Source of the DNA: Bradyrhizobium sp. CCGE-LA001
GTDB lineage: Bacteria; Pseudomonadota; Alphaproteobacteria; Rhizobiales; Xanthobacteraceae
Direction of reading: 5' to 3'
NCBI RefSeq assembly: GCF_000296215.2
Contig: NZ_CP013949.1
Coordinates: 1,853,501-1,917,500, forward strand
DNA length: 64,000 nucleotides
Part shown: piece by piece, positions 26,807-35,537 of the stretch
How the letters are laid out: every line of letters begins with the position of its first letter
How positions within the stretch are numbered: position 1 is the first letter of the stretch
The notes under the pieces: model-generated
The model's database searches: none
What the model was told of the DNA's origin: nothing
The model's input: the letters and a program-made list of their open reading frames with translations, nothing else
Position numbers and translations under genes: made by a program

Positions 26807-26834
26807 ATTGGTAAGACCAATTTTCCAAAATTGG
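26807..26834. promoter_or_regulatory. UxuR/ExuR-like GntR operator in the divergent uxuB/gntR promoter
   Basis: ATTGGTAAGACCAAT (26807-26821) contains a perfect TGGT-N3-ACCA, the FadR-subfamily core, and resembles the ExuR/UxuR consensus TTGGTATACCAA. It overlaps a second inverted repeat, CCAATTTT (26817-26824) and AAAATTGG (26827-26834). Placement between the two divergent starts suggests autoregulation and control of uxuB. Confidence 0.75.
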
Positions 26835-26884
26835 CAGGCCGCGGGCGCCGGGAGGTGCCGCGCGACCCTTTCGGGAGGACCAGC

Positions 26885-27697
26885 GTGCCGCTGGAAGCTG
26901 TGGAGGCGAGACGGCTTTATCGCCAGGTCGCCGATCAATTGCGAAGCCTGATCGACAGCGGCGAGTACGCGGTCGGCAGCCGCTTGCCGACCGAGCGCGA
27001 GCTCGCCGAGCAGCTCAAGGTGTCGCGGCCAACGGTGCGCGAAGCCCTGATCGCGCTCGAGGTCGAAGGCCGCCTCCGCATCCGCGTCGGGTCCGGCATC
27101 TACGTGATCGAGCCCGCAGCCGTGACCGCGCCCGCACCCGCCGCCGTCATTGAGGGCCCGTTCGAGCTGCTGCGCGCCCGCGAATTCCTTGAAAGCGCGA
27201 TCGCCGAAGAGGCAGCGCGCGTCGCGACCAGGGACGATATCGCCCGCATCGATGTGTCGCTCGTCGCGATGGAGAATGTCGAGCATCCCGGCGAAGCCTC
27301 GATGGTCCACGACCGGGCGTTTCACGTCGCGATCGCCGGAAGCCTCGGCAATGCCGTTCTGGTGCGCGTGGTCGGCGAGCTGTTCGACCAGCGCCTCAAT
27401 CCCTATTTCGCGCAGCTGGCGCATTATTTCGAAAGCCCCGGCACCTGGCGCACGGCGCTCGACGAGCATCGCGCGGTGCGGGACGCGGTCGCCGCGCATG
27501 ACCCCGACGCCGCGCGCGAGGCGATGCGCGAGCATCTGGCGCGCTCCCAGGCGCGGTTTGCGCAGAATTTCGGTGCCGAGACCGCGGCGGCATCGTCGTC
27601 CGGACGCAGCCGCGCGGTGCGAACTGCGGCACAACCGGTAAAGCCGAAACAGGCGCCGAAGAAGCGAACCGCGAGCAGAGATGCGCGTCGGCGATGA
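26885..27697 (+). CDS. GntR-family (FadR/FCD) regulator of sugar-acid catabolism
   Basis: A 270-aa regulator. The GTG at 26885 is chosen because GGGAGGA lies 5 bases upstream; an ATG at 26795 would place the operator inside the gene. The N-terminal winged helix (about 10-75) has PTERELAEQLKVSRPTVREA, and the C-terminal FCD domain has the metal or ligand His/Asp pattern (VHDRAFHVAIAG, LDEHRAVRDAV, MREHLARSQ). It is followed by a Lys/Arg/Pro-rich tail (about 235-270) not needed for the fold. It resembles UxuR/ExuR, which respond to uronate intermediates. Confidence 0.88.
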   Translation: MPLEAVEARRLYRQVADQLRSLIDSGEYAVGSRLPTERELAEQLKVSRPTVREALIALEVEGRLRIRVGSGIYVIEPAAVTAPAPAAVIEGPFELLRAREFLESAIAEEAARVATRDDIARIDVSLVAMENVEHPGEASMVHDRAFHVAIAGSLGNAVLVRVVGELFDQRLNPYFAQLAHYFESPGTWRTALDEHRAVRDAVAAHDPDAAREAMREHLARSQARFAQNFGAETAAASSSGRSRAVRTAAQPVKPKQAPKKRTASRDARRR

Positions 27698-27766
27698 GAT
27701 TGGACGGCCCGCATCCTCTTGGGGCGGGTGAACAAGAAGCAGACTTGAACGATGGAGGAAAAGTCG

Positions 27767-28744
27767 ATGTTGAAGAAGATGACGATTGCCGTGGCGATCT
27801 CTGCCGCTACGCTGCTGGCTGCGACCAGCGCAGGCATGGCGCAGACCAAGCTCAAATGGGCCCATGTCTACGAGACCTCGGAGCCGTTCCACACCGCATC
27901 GGTGTGGGCCGCGCAGGAAATCGGCAAGCGCACCAACGGGCGCTACGCGATCGAGGTCTATCCGGCCTCCCAGCTCGGCAAGGAAGCTGACATCAACCAG
28001 GGCCTCTCGCTCGGCTCGGTCGATATCATCATCTCGGGCTCCAGCTTCGCGGCCAAGAGCTTCGCGCCGATCGGCGTGACCTATTATCCCTACACCTTCC
28101 GCGACGCCGATCATCTGCTCGCCTACACCAAGAGCGACATCTTCAAAGAGCTAGCCAAGGGCTATGAGGACAAGAGCGGCCACCACATCGTCGCGGTGAC
28201 CTATTACGGCGTGCGCCAGACCTCGTCGAACAAGCCGATCAAGACCTGCGCCGACATGAAGGGCCTGAAGATGCGCGTGCCCGACGTGCCGGCCTATCTC
28301 GCCATGCCGCGCGCCTGCGGCGCCAACACCGCGCCGATCGCCTTCGCCGAAGTCTATCTCGCGCTCCAGAACGGCACCGTCGAGGCCCAGGAGAATCCGC
28401 TGACCACGATCGAGGCCAAGAAGTTCTACGAGGTGCAGAAGCACATCGTGCTGACCGGCCACATCGTCGACCACCTCAACACCGTGATCGCCGGCGCGCT
28501 GTGGAAGAAGCTCTCTGACGAGGACAAGAAGATCTTCACCGACGTCGCCCAGGAAGCCGCAGCCAAGGCGACCGGAGAGATCAAGCAGAACGAGGCCAAG
28601 CTGGTCGCCTTCTTCAAGGAAAAGGGCCTGACCGTGACCGAGGTCGACAAGAACGAGTTCCGCGACACCGTGCTGAAGAACGTCGCGTTCGAGACCTTCG
28701 GCTATCGCAAGGCCGACTGGGAAAAGATCCAGGCGGTGAAGTGA
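27767..28744 (+). CDS. TRAP transporter solute-binding protein (DctP family)
   Basis: A 325-aa periplasmic protein with a signal peptide (MLKKMTIAVAISAATLLAAT, cut near GMAQ). The DctP pattern is clear: WAHVYETSEPFHTASVWAAQ, and MRVPDVPAYLAMPRA as the Arg-containing ligand clamp for the carboxylate. FAEVYLALQNGTVEAQENPL follows. The ATG at 27767 with GGAGGA upstream is preferred over one at 27752. Neighbouring uxuA, uxuB and dehydrogenase genes point to a hexuronate or aldonate ligand. Confidence 0.92.
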   Translation: MLKKMTIAVAISAATLLAATSAGMAQTKLKWAHVYETSEPFHTASVWAAQEIGKRTNGRYAIEVYPASQLGKEADINQGLSLGSVDIIISGSSFAAKSFAPIGVTYYPYTFRDADHLLAYTKSDIFKELAKGYEDKSGHHIVAVTYYGVRQTSSNKPIKTCADMKGLKMRVPDVPAYLAMPRACGANTAPIAFAEVYLALQNGTVEAQENPLTTIEAKKFYEVQKHIVLTGHIVDHLNTVIAGALWKKLSDEDKKIFTDVAQEAAAKATGEIKQNEAKLVAFFKEKGLTVTEVDKNEFRDTVLKNVAFETFGYRKADWEKIQAVK

Positions 28745-28753
28745 CGGCGTAGC

Positions 28754-28857
28754 CGTCATTCCGGGGCGGTCTGTAGGACCGAACTATGGTGCGCAGCTGC
28801 GCACCTGAGAATCTCGAGGTTCCGGGTTCGACGCTGAGGCGGCGGCCCGGAACGACG
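28754..28857. repeat. Dispersed palindromic intergenic element
   Basis: Outer arms CGTCATTCCGGGG and CCCGGAACGACG are roughly complementary. An inner GTGCGCAGCTGCGCAC is a perfect palindrome. This form (CATTCCGGGG ... GAGAATCTCGAGGTTCCGGG) recalls scattered Bradyrhizobium intergenic elements; that is from memory, not searched. It separates dctP from dctQ and may stabilise the dctP mRNA. Confidence 0.7.
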
Positions 28858-28876
28858 ATCTGAAGAGAGGTAACCC

Positions 28877-29455
28877 ATGTCCACCGCCGAAATCCACCGG
28901 CAGATCACTGCGGACGAGATCGCCCATACGTTCGAGGAAGAGGCGACGCCGAAGGTCGATCTCGGCGTCTACGCGTTCGAAGACTGGGTGGCGCTCGCGA
29001 TCTTCTGGGTGATGGCGCTCGCCGTCTTCCTCCAGTTCTTCACCCGTTACGTGCTCAACGACAGCTACGCCTGGACCGAGGAGATCGCGACCTATTGCCT
29101 GATCGGCGTCGTCTTCATCGGCTCTTCGATGTGCGTGCGGCTGTCGCGGCACATCCAGGTCGACCTGGTCTATCGCTATCTGCCGCACCTCGTGGCGCGC
29201 GCGCTGTCGACGGCCATCGACCTGATCCGGATCGCCTTCTTCGGCTACGCCATCAAGCTGGTCTGGGTCTACATCCAGATCATCGGCGACGAGCAGATGA
29301 CCACGATCAATCTTCCCAAGGACTACGTCTATTACGCCGTGCTGCTCGGCTTCGCGCTGATGTTTGCACGCTCCGTGCAGGTGGCGATACAGAACTGGCG
29401 GCAGGGCTACTCGGTCCTCGAACGTCCCGGTGCCTACGACGGATCGGAAGGATAA
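28877..29455 (+). CDS. TRAP transporter small membrane subunit (DctQ family)
   Basis: A 192-aa protein with four predicted membrane spans after a 30-residue cytoplasmic head. FFTRYVLNDSYAWTEEIATY is the DctQ signature. It pairs with the large subunit that starts 5 bp downstream. The start has GAGAGG 8 bases upstream. Confidence 0.92.
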   Translation: MSTAEIHRQITADEIAHTFEEEATPKVDLGVYAFEDWVALAIFWVMALAVFLQFFTRYVLNDSYAWTEEIATYCLIGVVFIGSSMCVRLSRHIQVDLVYRYLPHLVARALSTAIDLIRIAFFGYAIKLVWVYIQIIGDEQMTTINLPKDYVYYAVLLGFALMFARSVQVAIQNWRQGYSVLERPGAYDGSEG

Positions 29456-29459
29456 CACC

Positions 29460-30866
29460 ATGCTGCTGTTGCTCGGAGGCTTTCTCGTCCTGATGCTGCT
29501 CGGCGTTCCCGTGGCGATCGCCATGGCGGTGTCGTCGCTGCTCTACATCCTGGTCAGCGGCGTGACGCCCGACGTCACGCTGGCGCAGCGCATGATCGCC
29601 GGCGTCGAGAGCTTCCCGCTGCTCGCCGTGCCGTTCTTCATCCTGGCCGGCAACCTCATGAACATCGCCGGCGTGACCGGGCGTATCTACAAATTCGCCG
29701 TCGCGCTGGTCGGCTGGATGCGCGGCGGCCTCGGCCACGTCAACATCATCGGCTCGGTGATCTTCTCCGGCATGTCCGGCACCGCGATCGCCGACGCCGC
29801 CGGTCTCGGCACCATCGAGATCAAGGCGATGAAGGACCACGGCTACTCCACCGAATTCTCGGTCGGCGTCACCGCGGCCTCGGCGACGCTCGGGCCCATC
29901 ATCCCGCCGTCGCTGCCCTTCGTGATCTACGGCATGATGGCGAACGTCTCGATCGGCGCGCTGTTCCTGGGCGGCGTCATTCCCGGCGTCGTGCTGACGC
30001 TGTTCATGATGGTCACCGTCACCTATTTCGCGCACAAGAACAAATGGGGCAGCGACACGCCGTTCTCCTGGCCGCAGCTCGGTTCGGCCGGGCTCGAGAT
30101 CCTGATCGTGCTGTCATTCCCGATGGCGATCTGGCTGATGGTGCTTGCGGGCCTCTCGGTCAACATGGCGGTCGTGATCGGACTCGGCACGCTGCTCCTG
30201 ATCGACTGGTATTTCGACTTCTCCGCGGTGATGGCGCTGATGGCGCCGGTGATCCTGATCGGCGGCATGACGCTCGGCTGGTTCACGCCGACGGAAGCCG
30301 CGGTCGCCGCGGTGATCTGGTCGCTGTTCCTCGGCCTCGTGCGCTACCGAACCATGACGTTCCGGACCGTCGCCAAGGCGACGTTCGACACCATCGAGAC
30401 CACAGCCTCGGTACTGTTCATCGTCACGGCAGCCTCGATCTTCGCCTGGCTGCTGACGGTGTCGCAGGCCGCCCAGATGCTGTCGGACTGGATGCTCAGC
30501 ATCACCCAGAACAAATGGGTGTTCCTGGCGCTCGCCAACGTCCTGATCCTGTTCGTCGGTTGCTTCATCGACACCACGGCGGCAATCACCATCTTGGTGC
30601 CGATCCTGCTGCCGATCGTGCTCAAGCTCGGCATCGATCCGATTCACTTCGGCCTGATCATGACGCTGAACCTGATGATCGGCCTCCTGCATCCGCCGCT
30701 CGGCATGGTGCTGTTCGTGCTTGCCCGCGTGGCCAAGCTCTCGGTCGAGCGCACGACCGTGGCGATCCTGCCCTGGCTGGTGCCGCTGATGCTCGCGCTG
30801 ATCGCGATCACTTTCATTCCCGAACTGACCCTCTGGCTGCCGAAATACATGGGACTGTCCAAATGA
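29460..30866 (+). CDS. TRAP transporter large membrane subunit (DctM family)
   Basis: A 468-aa permease with many membrane spans: VESFPLLAVPFFILAGNLMN, GMSGTAIADAAGLG and GWFTPTEAAVAAV are DctM signatures. It is about 40 residues longer than a typical DctM (about 425 aa) because of extra hydrophobic sequence around residues 200-260, before GWFTPTEAA. Sodium-coupled uptake with DctP/DctQ is the family role. The start is 4 bases after the dctQ stop; the stop overlaps the next gene by ATGA. Confidence 0.92.
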   Translation: MLLLLGGFLVLMLLGVPVAIAMAVSSLLYILVSGVTPDVTLAQRMIAGVESFPLLAVPFFILAGNLMNIAGVTGRIYKFAVALVGWMRGGLGHVNIIGSVIFSGMSGTAIADAAGLGTIEIKAMKDHGYSTEFSVGVTAASATLGPIIPPSLPFVIYGMMANVSIGALFLGGVIPGVVLTLFMMVTVTYFAHKNKWGSDTPFSWPQLGSAGLEILIVLSFPMAIWLMVLAGLSVNMAVVIGLGTLLLIDWYFDFSAVMALMAPVILIGGMTLGWFTPTEAAVAAVIWSLFLGLVRYRTMTFRTVAKATFDTIETTASVLFIVTAASIFAWLLTVSQAAQMLSDWMLSITQNKWVFLALANVLILFVGCFIDTTAAITILVPILLPIVLKLGIDPIHFGLIMTLNLMIGLLHPPLGMVLFVLARVAKLSVERTTVAILPWLVPLMLALIAITFIPELTLWLPKYMGLSK

Positions 30867-31912
30867 CCTCTACTGCTCTCGCCGCAACCCTGTTCGGCCC
30901 CGAAGATTTGCGCATGGTCGAACATCCGCTCGACAAGCTGGCGGAAGGCATGGTGCGCGTCCGCTTCGGCGCGGGCGGCATCTGCGGCTCGGACATGCAC
31001 TACTTCCGCCATGCCCGCACCGGTGACTTCGTGGTGAAGTCGCCGCTTGTGCTCGGTCACGAGATCTCGGGTGAGGTCGTGGAGATCTCCGGCACTGCTG
31101 CCAATCTGAAGGTCGGCGACCGCGTCGCGGTCAACCCGTCGCGCTGGTGCGGCCGGTGCGTCGCTTGCCGCGAGGGCCGGCCGAACCTCTGCGAGAACAT
31201 CTATTTCATGGGCTCGGCCTCCAAGACGCCGCACATGCAGGGCGGCTTTGCGAATTACTTCGATGCCATTCCCGCGCAGTGCGTGAAGATTCCCGATCAC
31301 GTGTCCTATCAGGCTGCAGCGCTGGCGGAGCCGCTCGCGGTCTGCCTGCACGCGGTCGCGCGTGCCGGCAACATCGAAGGCAAGCGCGGCATCATCTTCG
31401 GCGCCGGTCCGATCGGGCTTCTGACCATGCTCGCCGCCCACCGCGCCGGCATGACCGATGTCACGGTGGCCGACATCGCGCCGGCGCCGCTCGCTTTCGC
31501 GACCCGGCTCGGCGCCTCGCATGTCGAGAATGTCTCGGGTGGCGAGGAGGGGCTGAAGGCGCAGGCGGCTTCGCGTCCCTATGACGTCGCCTTCGAGGTC
31601 TCGGGTACCGCCGCCGGCCTTGCCAGCGCCATCGGCATCGTCAGGCGTGGCGGCGTCGTGGTGCAGATTGGCAATCTGCCAGGCGGGCAGATCCCGACGC
31701 CATCGAATGCGGTGATGGCCAAGGAGATCGACCTGCGCGGCTCGTTCCGGTTCGGCTTCGAGTTCATGAACGCGGTGGAACTGATCGCCGACGGCAGCGT
31801 CGACGTGCTTTCACTGGTGACGGCCGAGCGGCCACTGTCGACCGCGCCCGACGCGCTTAGGCTGGCGCTCGATCGCTCGCAAAGCGTCAAGGTCGTGCTG
31901 ACCGCGAATTGA
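30863..31912 (+). CDS. Zinc alcohol dehydrogenase, L-idonate/L-gulonate 5-dehydrogenase-like
   Basis: A 349-aa medium-chain dehydrogenase. The catalytic zinc site is in GICGSDMHYFRH and LGHEISGEV. The structural zinc Cys cluster is WCGRCVACREGRPNLC. The NAD loop is GAGPIGLLTMLAA. The HARTGDFVVKSP context resembles L-idonate 5-dehydrogenase. With fructuronate reductase and mannonate dehydratase beside it, L-gulonate oxidation to fructuronate is an alternative. The start overlaps dctM by ATGA. Confidence 0.85.
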   Translation: MTSTALAATLFGPEDLRMVEHPLDKLAEGMVRVRFGAGGICGSDMHYFRHARTGDFVVKSPLVLGHEISGEVVEISGTAANLKVGDRVAVNPSRWCGRCVACREGRPNLCENIYFMGSASKTPHMQGGFANYFDAIPAQCVKIPDHVSYQAAALAEPLAVCLHAVARAGNIEGKRGIIFGAGPIGLLTMLAAHRAGMTDVTVADIAPAPLAFATRLGASHVENVSGGEEGLKAQAASRPYDVAFEVSGTAAGLASAIGIVRRGGVVVQIGNLPGGQIPTPSNAVMAKEIDLRGSFRFGFEFMNAVELIADGSVDVLSLVTAERPLSTAPDALRLALDRSQSVKVVLTAN

Positions 31913-31925
31913 TGGGAGGCAACGC

Positions 31926-33116
31926 ATGATGCTGGAGGGATGGCGCTGGTACGGGCCGGATGATCCGGTCTCGCTCGACGACGTCAGGCAGGCCGGGGCG
32001 AGCGACATCGTCTCGGCCCTGCATCAGGTGCCGATCGGCGAAGCCTGGACGCGGAAGGCGGTCGAGGAACGCAAGAACTTCATCGAGAACGGCCAGCCCG
32101 GCCGCTCGCAGCTGACATGGTCGGTGGTGGAATCGATTCCGATTCCCGACGACGTCAAGCGTCTCGGCGGCAAAGCGACGAAGTCCATCGAGGCATGGAT
32201 CGCGAGCATGGAGGCGGTGGCCGCGTCCGGCATCAAGATCATCTGCTACAATTTCATGCCGGTCGTGGACTGGTGCCGCACGGACCTCGAATGGGAGTTG
32301 CCGAACGGCGCCCGCGCCATGCGGTTCGACCAGGACCGTTTTGCGGCGTTCGAGCTGCATATCCTCAAGCGCCCGGCCGCGGTTCAGGAATATTCGCCGG
32401 AAGAGCAGGTGCGCGCGAAAGCGCTGTTCGAGCAGATGAGCCAGGCCGATATCGACTATCTCGTCATGGTCATCGCCAGCGCACTGCCCGGTTCGACCAC
32501 CGAGCCGATGACCATCCCGCAGTTCCGCGACCGGCTCGAGACCTATCGCGACATTACGCCAAAAATCCTGCGGCAGCATCTCGCCGAATTCCTGGCGCGC
32601 GTGACGCCGGTCGCCGAGCAGCTCGGGGTGTCGCTGACGCTGCATCCGGACGACCCGCCGCGGCCGCTGTTCGGCCTGCCCCGGATTGCCTCCAGCGCGG
32701 ACGATTATCAGGCGCTGTTCGACGCCGTGCCGTCGAAGGCCAACGGCATCTGCCTGTGCACGGGATCGCTCGGCGTGCGCGCGGAGAACGATTTGCCCGA
32801 CATGGCCGAACGCTTCGGCCCCCGCATTGCCTTTGCCCATCTGCGCGCCACCAAGCGCGAGACCGACGGCCTGTCGTTCTACGAGTCCGATCATCTCGAC
32901 GGTGACGTCGACATGGTCGCGGTGCTCAAGGCGCTGCTCAAGGAGAACGCGCGGCGGTCGCCAGAGAAGAGGATCGTGTTCCGCCCCGATCACGGCCACC
33001 GCATGCTCGACGATCTCGCCGCGACCAAACGCACCAATCCCGGCTATACCGCGATCGGCCGGCTGCGCGGCCTCGCCGAGCTCCGCGGTGCGATCCGCGC
33101 AATCGAGCATCGGTGA
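31926..33116 (+). CDS. uxuA: Mannonate dehydratase
   Basis: A 396-aa UxuA (the E. coli enzyme is 394 aa). The N-terminal WRWYGPDDPVSLDDVRQAGA, then ICYNFMPVVDWCRTDL, and later FRPDHGHRMLDDL with its metal-binding His residues are all diagnostic. It dehydrates D-mannonate to 2-keto-3-deoxygluconate with Mn2+ or Fe2+. GGGAGG precedes the start by 6 bases. It is the last gene of the TRAP operon and converges on the LysR gene. Confidence 0.95.
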   Translation: MMLEGWRWYGPDDPVSLDDVRQAGASDIVSALHQVPIGEAWTRKAVEERKNFIENGQPGRSQLTWSVVESIPIPDDVKRLGGKATKSIEAWIASMEAVAASGIKIICYNFMPVVDWCRTDLEWELPNGARAMRFDQDRFAAFELHILKRPAAVQEYSPEEQVRAKALFEQMSQADIDYLVMVIASALPGSTTEPMTIPQFRDRLETYRDITPKILRQHLAEFLARVTPVAEQLGVSLTLHPDDPPRPLFGLPRIASSADDYQALFDAVPSKANGICLCTGSLGVRAENDLPDMAERFGPRIAFAHLRATKRETDGLSFYESDHLDGDVDMVAVLKALLKENARRSPEKRIVFRPDHGHRMLDDLAATKRTNPGYTAIGRLRGLAELRGAIRAIEHR

Positions 33117-33139
33117 TTTGTGCCTCTGCGTCTCAAAAC

Positions 33140-33223
33140 GTCATGGCCGGGCTTGTCCCGGCCATCCACGCCTAACCACGTCGCACGAAGAACGTGGATG
33201 CCCGGGACAAGCCCGGGCATGAC
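33140..33223. repeat. Dispersed palindromic element between uxuA and lysR
   Basis: Near-perfect 31-bp inverted arms: 33140-33170 (begins GTCATGGCCGGGCTTGTCCC) and 33193-33223 (ends CCCGGGCATGAC). Only a few bases differ between one arm and the complement of the other. The motif CATGGCCGGGCTTGTCCCGG is a frequent scattered element in Bradyrhizobium as recalled, not searched. Between convergent genes it may act as a bidirectional terminator. Confidence 0.8.
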
Positions 33224-33259
33224 GACCTCATCTTCGAGCGAGAGCATTGCATCGCTCCC

Positions 33260-34198
33260 TCAATAACACGCCGCCATCGCGCCGAGTTTCGGATAGAGCC
33301 GGTCGATCGCGGCGATCTCGCTCTTCATCTGCGCGATGATCCAGTCGCGGATCTCGGCAGCGATGGGGCGCATCGGGCGGTTGCGCGGCGGCAGGAATTC
33401 ACACAGGCGCCGTGTGGTGGTGAGCCTGTCGGAGGCAGGCACCAGTGCGCCGGTGAGGAGCCAGTGCGAGGCAACGGTCAGCCAGCCGAGCGCGATGCCT
33501 TGACCCAGCAGCGCGGCCTGCACCACGACGGCGTAGTCGGTGAAGCTCAGCGCCTTGGCGGCGCCACGGCGTCCGGTGAGGAGCGATGCGTAGTCGGCGG
33601 CCCAGTCGCCCGGCGTCTCGGCGAGGCGGATGATGGTGTTGCCTTCGGCGGGGTCGGTCTCGCCGAGATAGGCGGGGCTGCACATCGGCAGCATGACCTC
33701 CTTCATGATCAGCGTACCTCCGGACGACGGCTCGTCGCGATCGCGAAAGCGCATGCCGAGGTCGACATTCTCCACCGGCCCGCGTAGCGCGCCGGAGATC
33801 AGCTGGAAGCGCAGATCGATTTGCGGAAACTGCTTCTGGAGCTTGTCGATGCGCGGCATCAACCAGTGCGTCGTGAAGGCGGAGGAGACCGACAGCGTCA
33901 CCGTCTCGGTGCCCTTGCGCCGCCGCTCGATCTCGACGAGGCCGCTCTCGATGCTGCGAAAGCCTTCGAGCACGCGGCGATAGAGCAACTCGCCTTCCTC
34001 GGTGAGCACGGCGCGGCCAGCCTTGCGGTCGAACAGGCGGACGCCAAGATGCTCCTCGAACTGGCCGAGCATCCGGCTCACGGCCGGCTGCGTGACGTTC
34101 AGCTCGGCGGCGGCTGCCGTGAAGCTGCCGTTGCGCGCCGCTGCGTCGAAGACGAACAGGGCGTTGCTGGACGGCAGCATGCGGCGCAGCTCAGGCAT
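33260..34198 (-). CDS. LysR-family regulator (GcvA-like)
   Basis: A 312-aa LTTR. The HTH (about residues 18-65) has GSFTAAAAELNVTQPAVSRM, followed by LFDRKAGRAVLTEEGELLYR. The effector domain (about 95-300) has SSAFTTHWLMPRIDKLQKQF. It is divergent from the ABC transporter operon across 209 bp, which normally holds the LysR operator, so it is the likely regulator of that operon. The inducer is unknown. Confidence 0.9.
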   Translation of the reverse strand: MPELRRMLPSSNALFVFDAAARNGSFTAAAAELNVTQPAVSRMLGQFEEHLGVRLFDRKAGRAVLTEEGELLYRRVLEGFRSIESGLVEIERRRKGTETVTLSVSSAFTTHWLMPRIDKLQKQFPQIDLRFQLISGALRGPVENVDLGMRFRDRDEPSSGGTLIMKEVMLPMCSPAYLGETDPAEGNTIIRLAETPGDWAADYASLLTGRRGAAKALSFTDYAVVVQAALLGQGIALGWLTVASHWLLTGALVPASDRLTTTRRLCEFLPPRNRPMRPIAAEIRDWIIAQMKSEIAAIDRLYPKLGAMAACY

Positions 34199-34407
34199 AA
34201 CTTCATGTTATGAGGCCGGTGAGAATTTGGCAATTGCCGGGTTTTGGCAAGTCTGGTGTCATTGGCATGACAGCCTAACGACAGGGCTTGCGCGAGAAGA
34301 GATGGTGCGGTGCACGCTTCGATCGCGAATGGCCAAATTCGCTGTCTATAAAGTAGGCTTATGGCGCGCAGGGAGGCACGCCATTCTGGGAGAGGCGAGG
34401 TCGATCG

Positions 34408-35487
34408 TTGGACAAACGAGCGGAAAGCGTCGAGATCAGGTCCGCCAGCAAGACCTATGGCGCCGTTCGCGCTCTCGATGACGTCTCCCTCAATGTCGGC
34501 GCGGGCGAGTTCGTCTCGTTGCTCGGCCCGTCAGGCTCCGGAAAGACCACGCTGCTCGGCATTTTGGGCGGCTTCATCCTTCCGACGTCGGGCACGATTC
34601 TCTTCGGCGGCCGTGATGTCACTTACATGCCGCCGCACAAGCGCGACATCGGTGTCGTCTTCCAGAACTACGCGCTCTTCCCGCATATGAGCGTCGGCGA
34701 GAACGTCGCCTTCCCCTTGCGTGCGCGTCGCCTGCCGAAGGCCGGCTGGCTCGACAAGGTGCGCGCCGCGCTCTCGATGGTCGGCCTCGCTGGCTATGAG
34801 GAGCGCGGCATCGCCCAGCTCTCCGGCGGCCAGCGCCAGCGCGTGGCGCTGGCGCGGGCCATGATCTTCGAGCCGCGCCTGATTCTGATGGACGAGCCGC
34901 TCTCCGCGCTCGACAAGCAGCTCCGCGAATCCATGCAGATCGAGCTGCGCACGCTGCACAGGCGCATCGGCGCCACCATCATCTATGTCACCCATGACCA
35001 GCGCGAGGCGCTGACCATGAGCGACCGCGTCGCGGTGATGAAGGATGGCCGGCTGATCCAGATCGACGCGCCCGAACGGCTGCACGATCATCCGGCCGAT
35101 TCTTTCGTCGCGAGCTTTATCGGCGAGGCGACGATGTTGCCGGTCCGCCGCGTCGATGCCTCCAGCGTCGCGCTCGGCAATGCATTGCTGCGCAGCGCCC
35201 GCGCCATTCCCTCAGGCGACGCCCTCATGCTCGCCGTTCACAGCGAGAAGCTTCTGATCGACGACGGCGCGCAGGATGCTGCCTGCAACCGGCTGACCGG
35301 GACCGTCACCGACATCGTCTATCAGGGCGAGAGCCTGCGCATCTTCCTGGCACTGGCCGACGGTATCGCGCTCAGCCTGCGCCAGCCGAGCTATCACCAG
35401 GCCTACAGCCGCATCCCGCCGCTTGGCGGCAGCCTCACCGTCACCCTTCACCCCGAGGACACCATCGTCGTGCCGAGAGTGGACTGA
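34408..35487 (+). CDS. ABC transporter ATP-binding protein (PotA/polyamine type)
   Basis: A 359-aa ATPase with the expected motifs: Walker A GPSGSGKT, Q-loop VFQNYALFP, signature LSGGQRQR, Walker B LILMDEP, H-loop VTHDQ. A C-terminal TOBE regulatory domain (about 240-355) follows, as in PotA/UgpC. The start is TTG at 34408, with GGCGAGG upstream; no ATG is available before Walker A. It probably energises the permeases at 38666-40320, though two metabolic genes and the binding protein gene intervene. Confidence 0.92.
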   Translation: MDKRAESVEIRSASKTYGAVRALDDVSLNVGAGEFVSLLGPSGSGKTTLLGILGGFILPTSGTILFGGRDVTYMPPHKRDIGVVFQNYALFPHMSVGENVAFPLRARRLPKAGWLDKVRAALSMVGLAGYEERGIAQLSGGQRQRVALARAMIFEPRLILMDEPLSALDKQLRESMQIELRTLHRRIGATIIYVTHDQREALTMSDRVAVMKDGRLIQIDAPERLHDHPADSFVASFIGEATMLPVRRVDASSVALGNALLRSARAIPSGDALMLAVHSEKLLIDDGAQDAACNRLTGTVTDIVYQGESLRIFLALADGIALSLRQPSYHQAYSRIPPLGGSLTVTLHPEDTIVVPRVD

Positions 35488-35537
35488 AGAGGGTGGACTG
35501 AACTCAAGCCTTGTTCAACCGAGAGAAGAAGCCAAAA

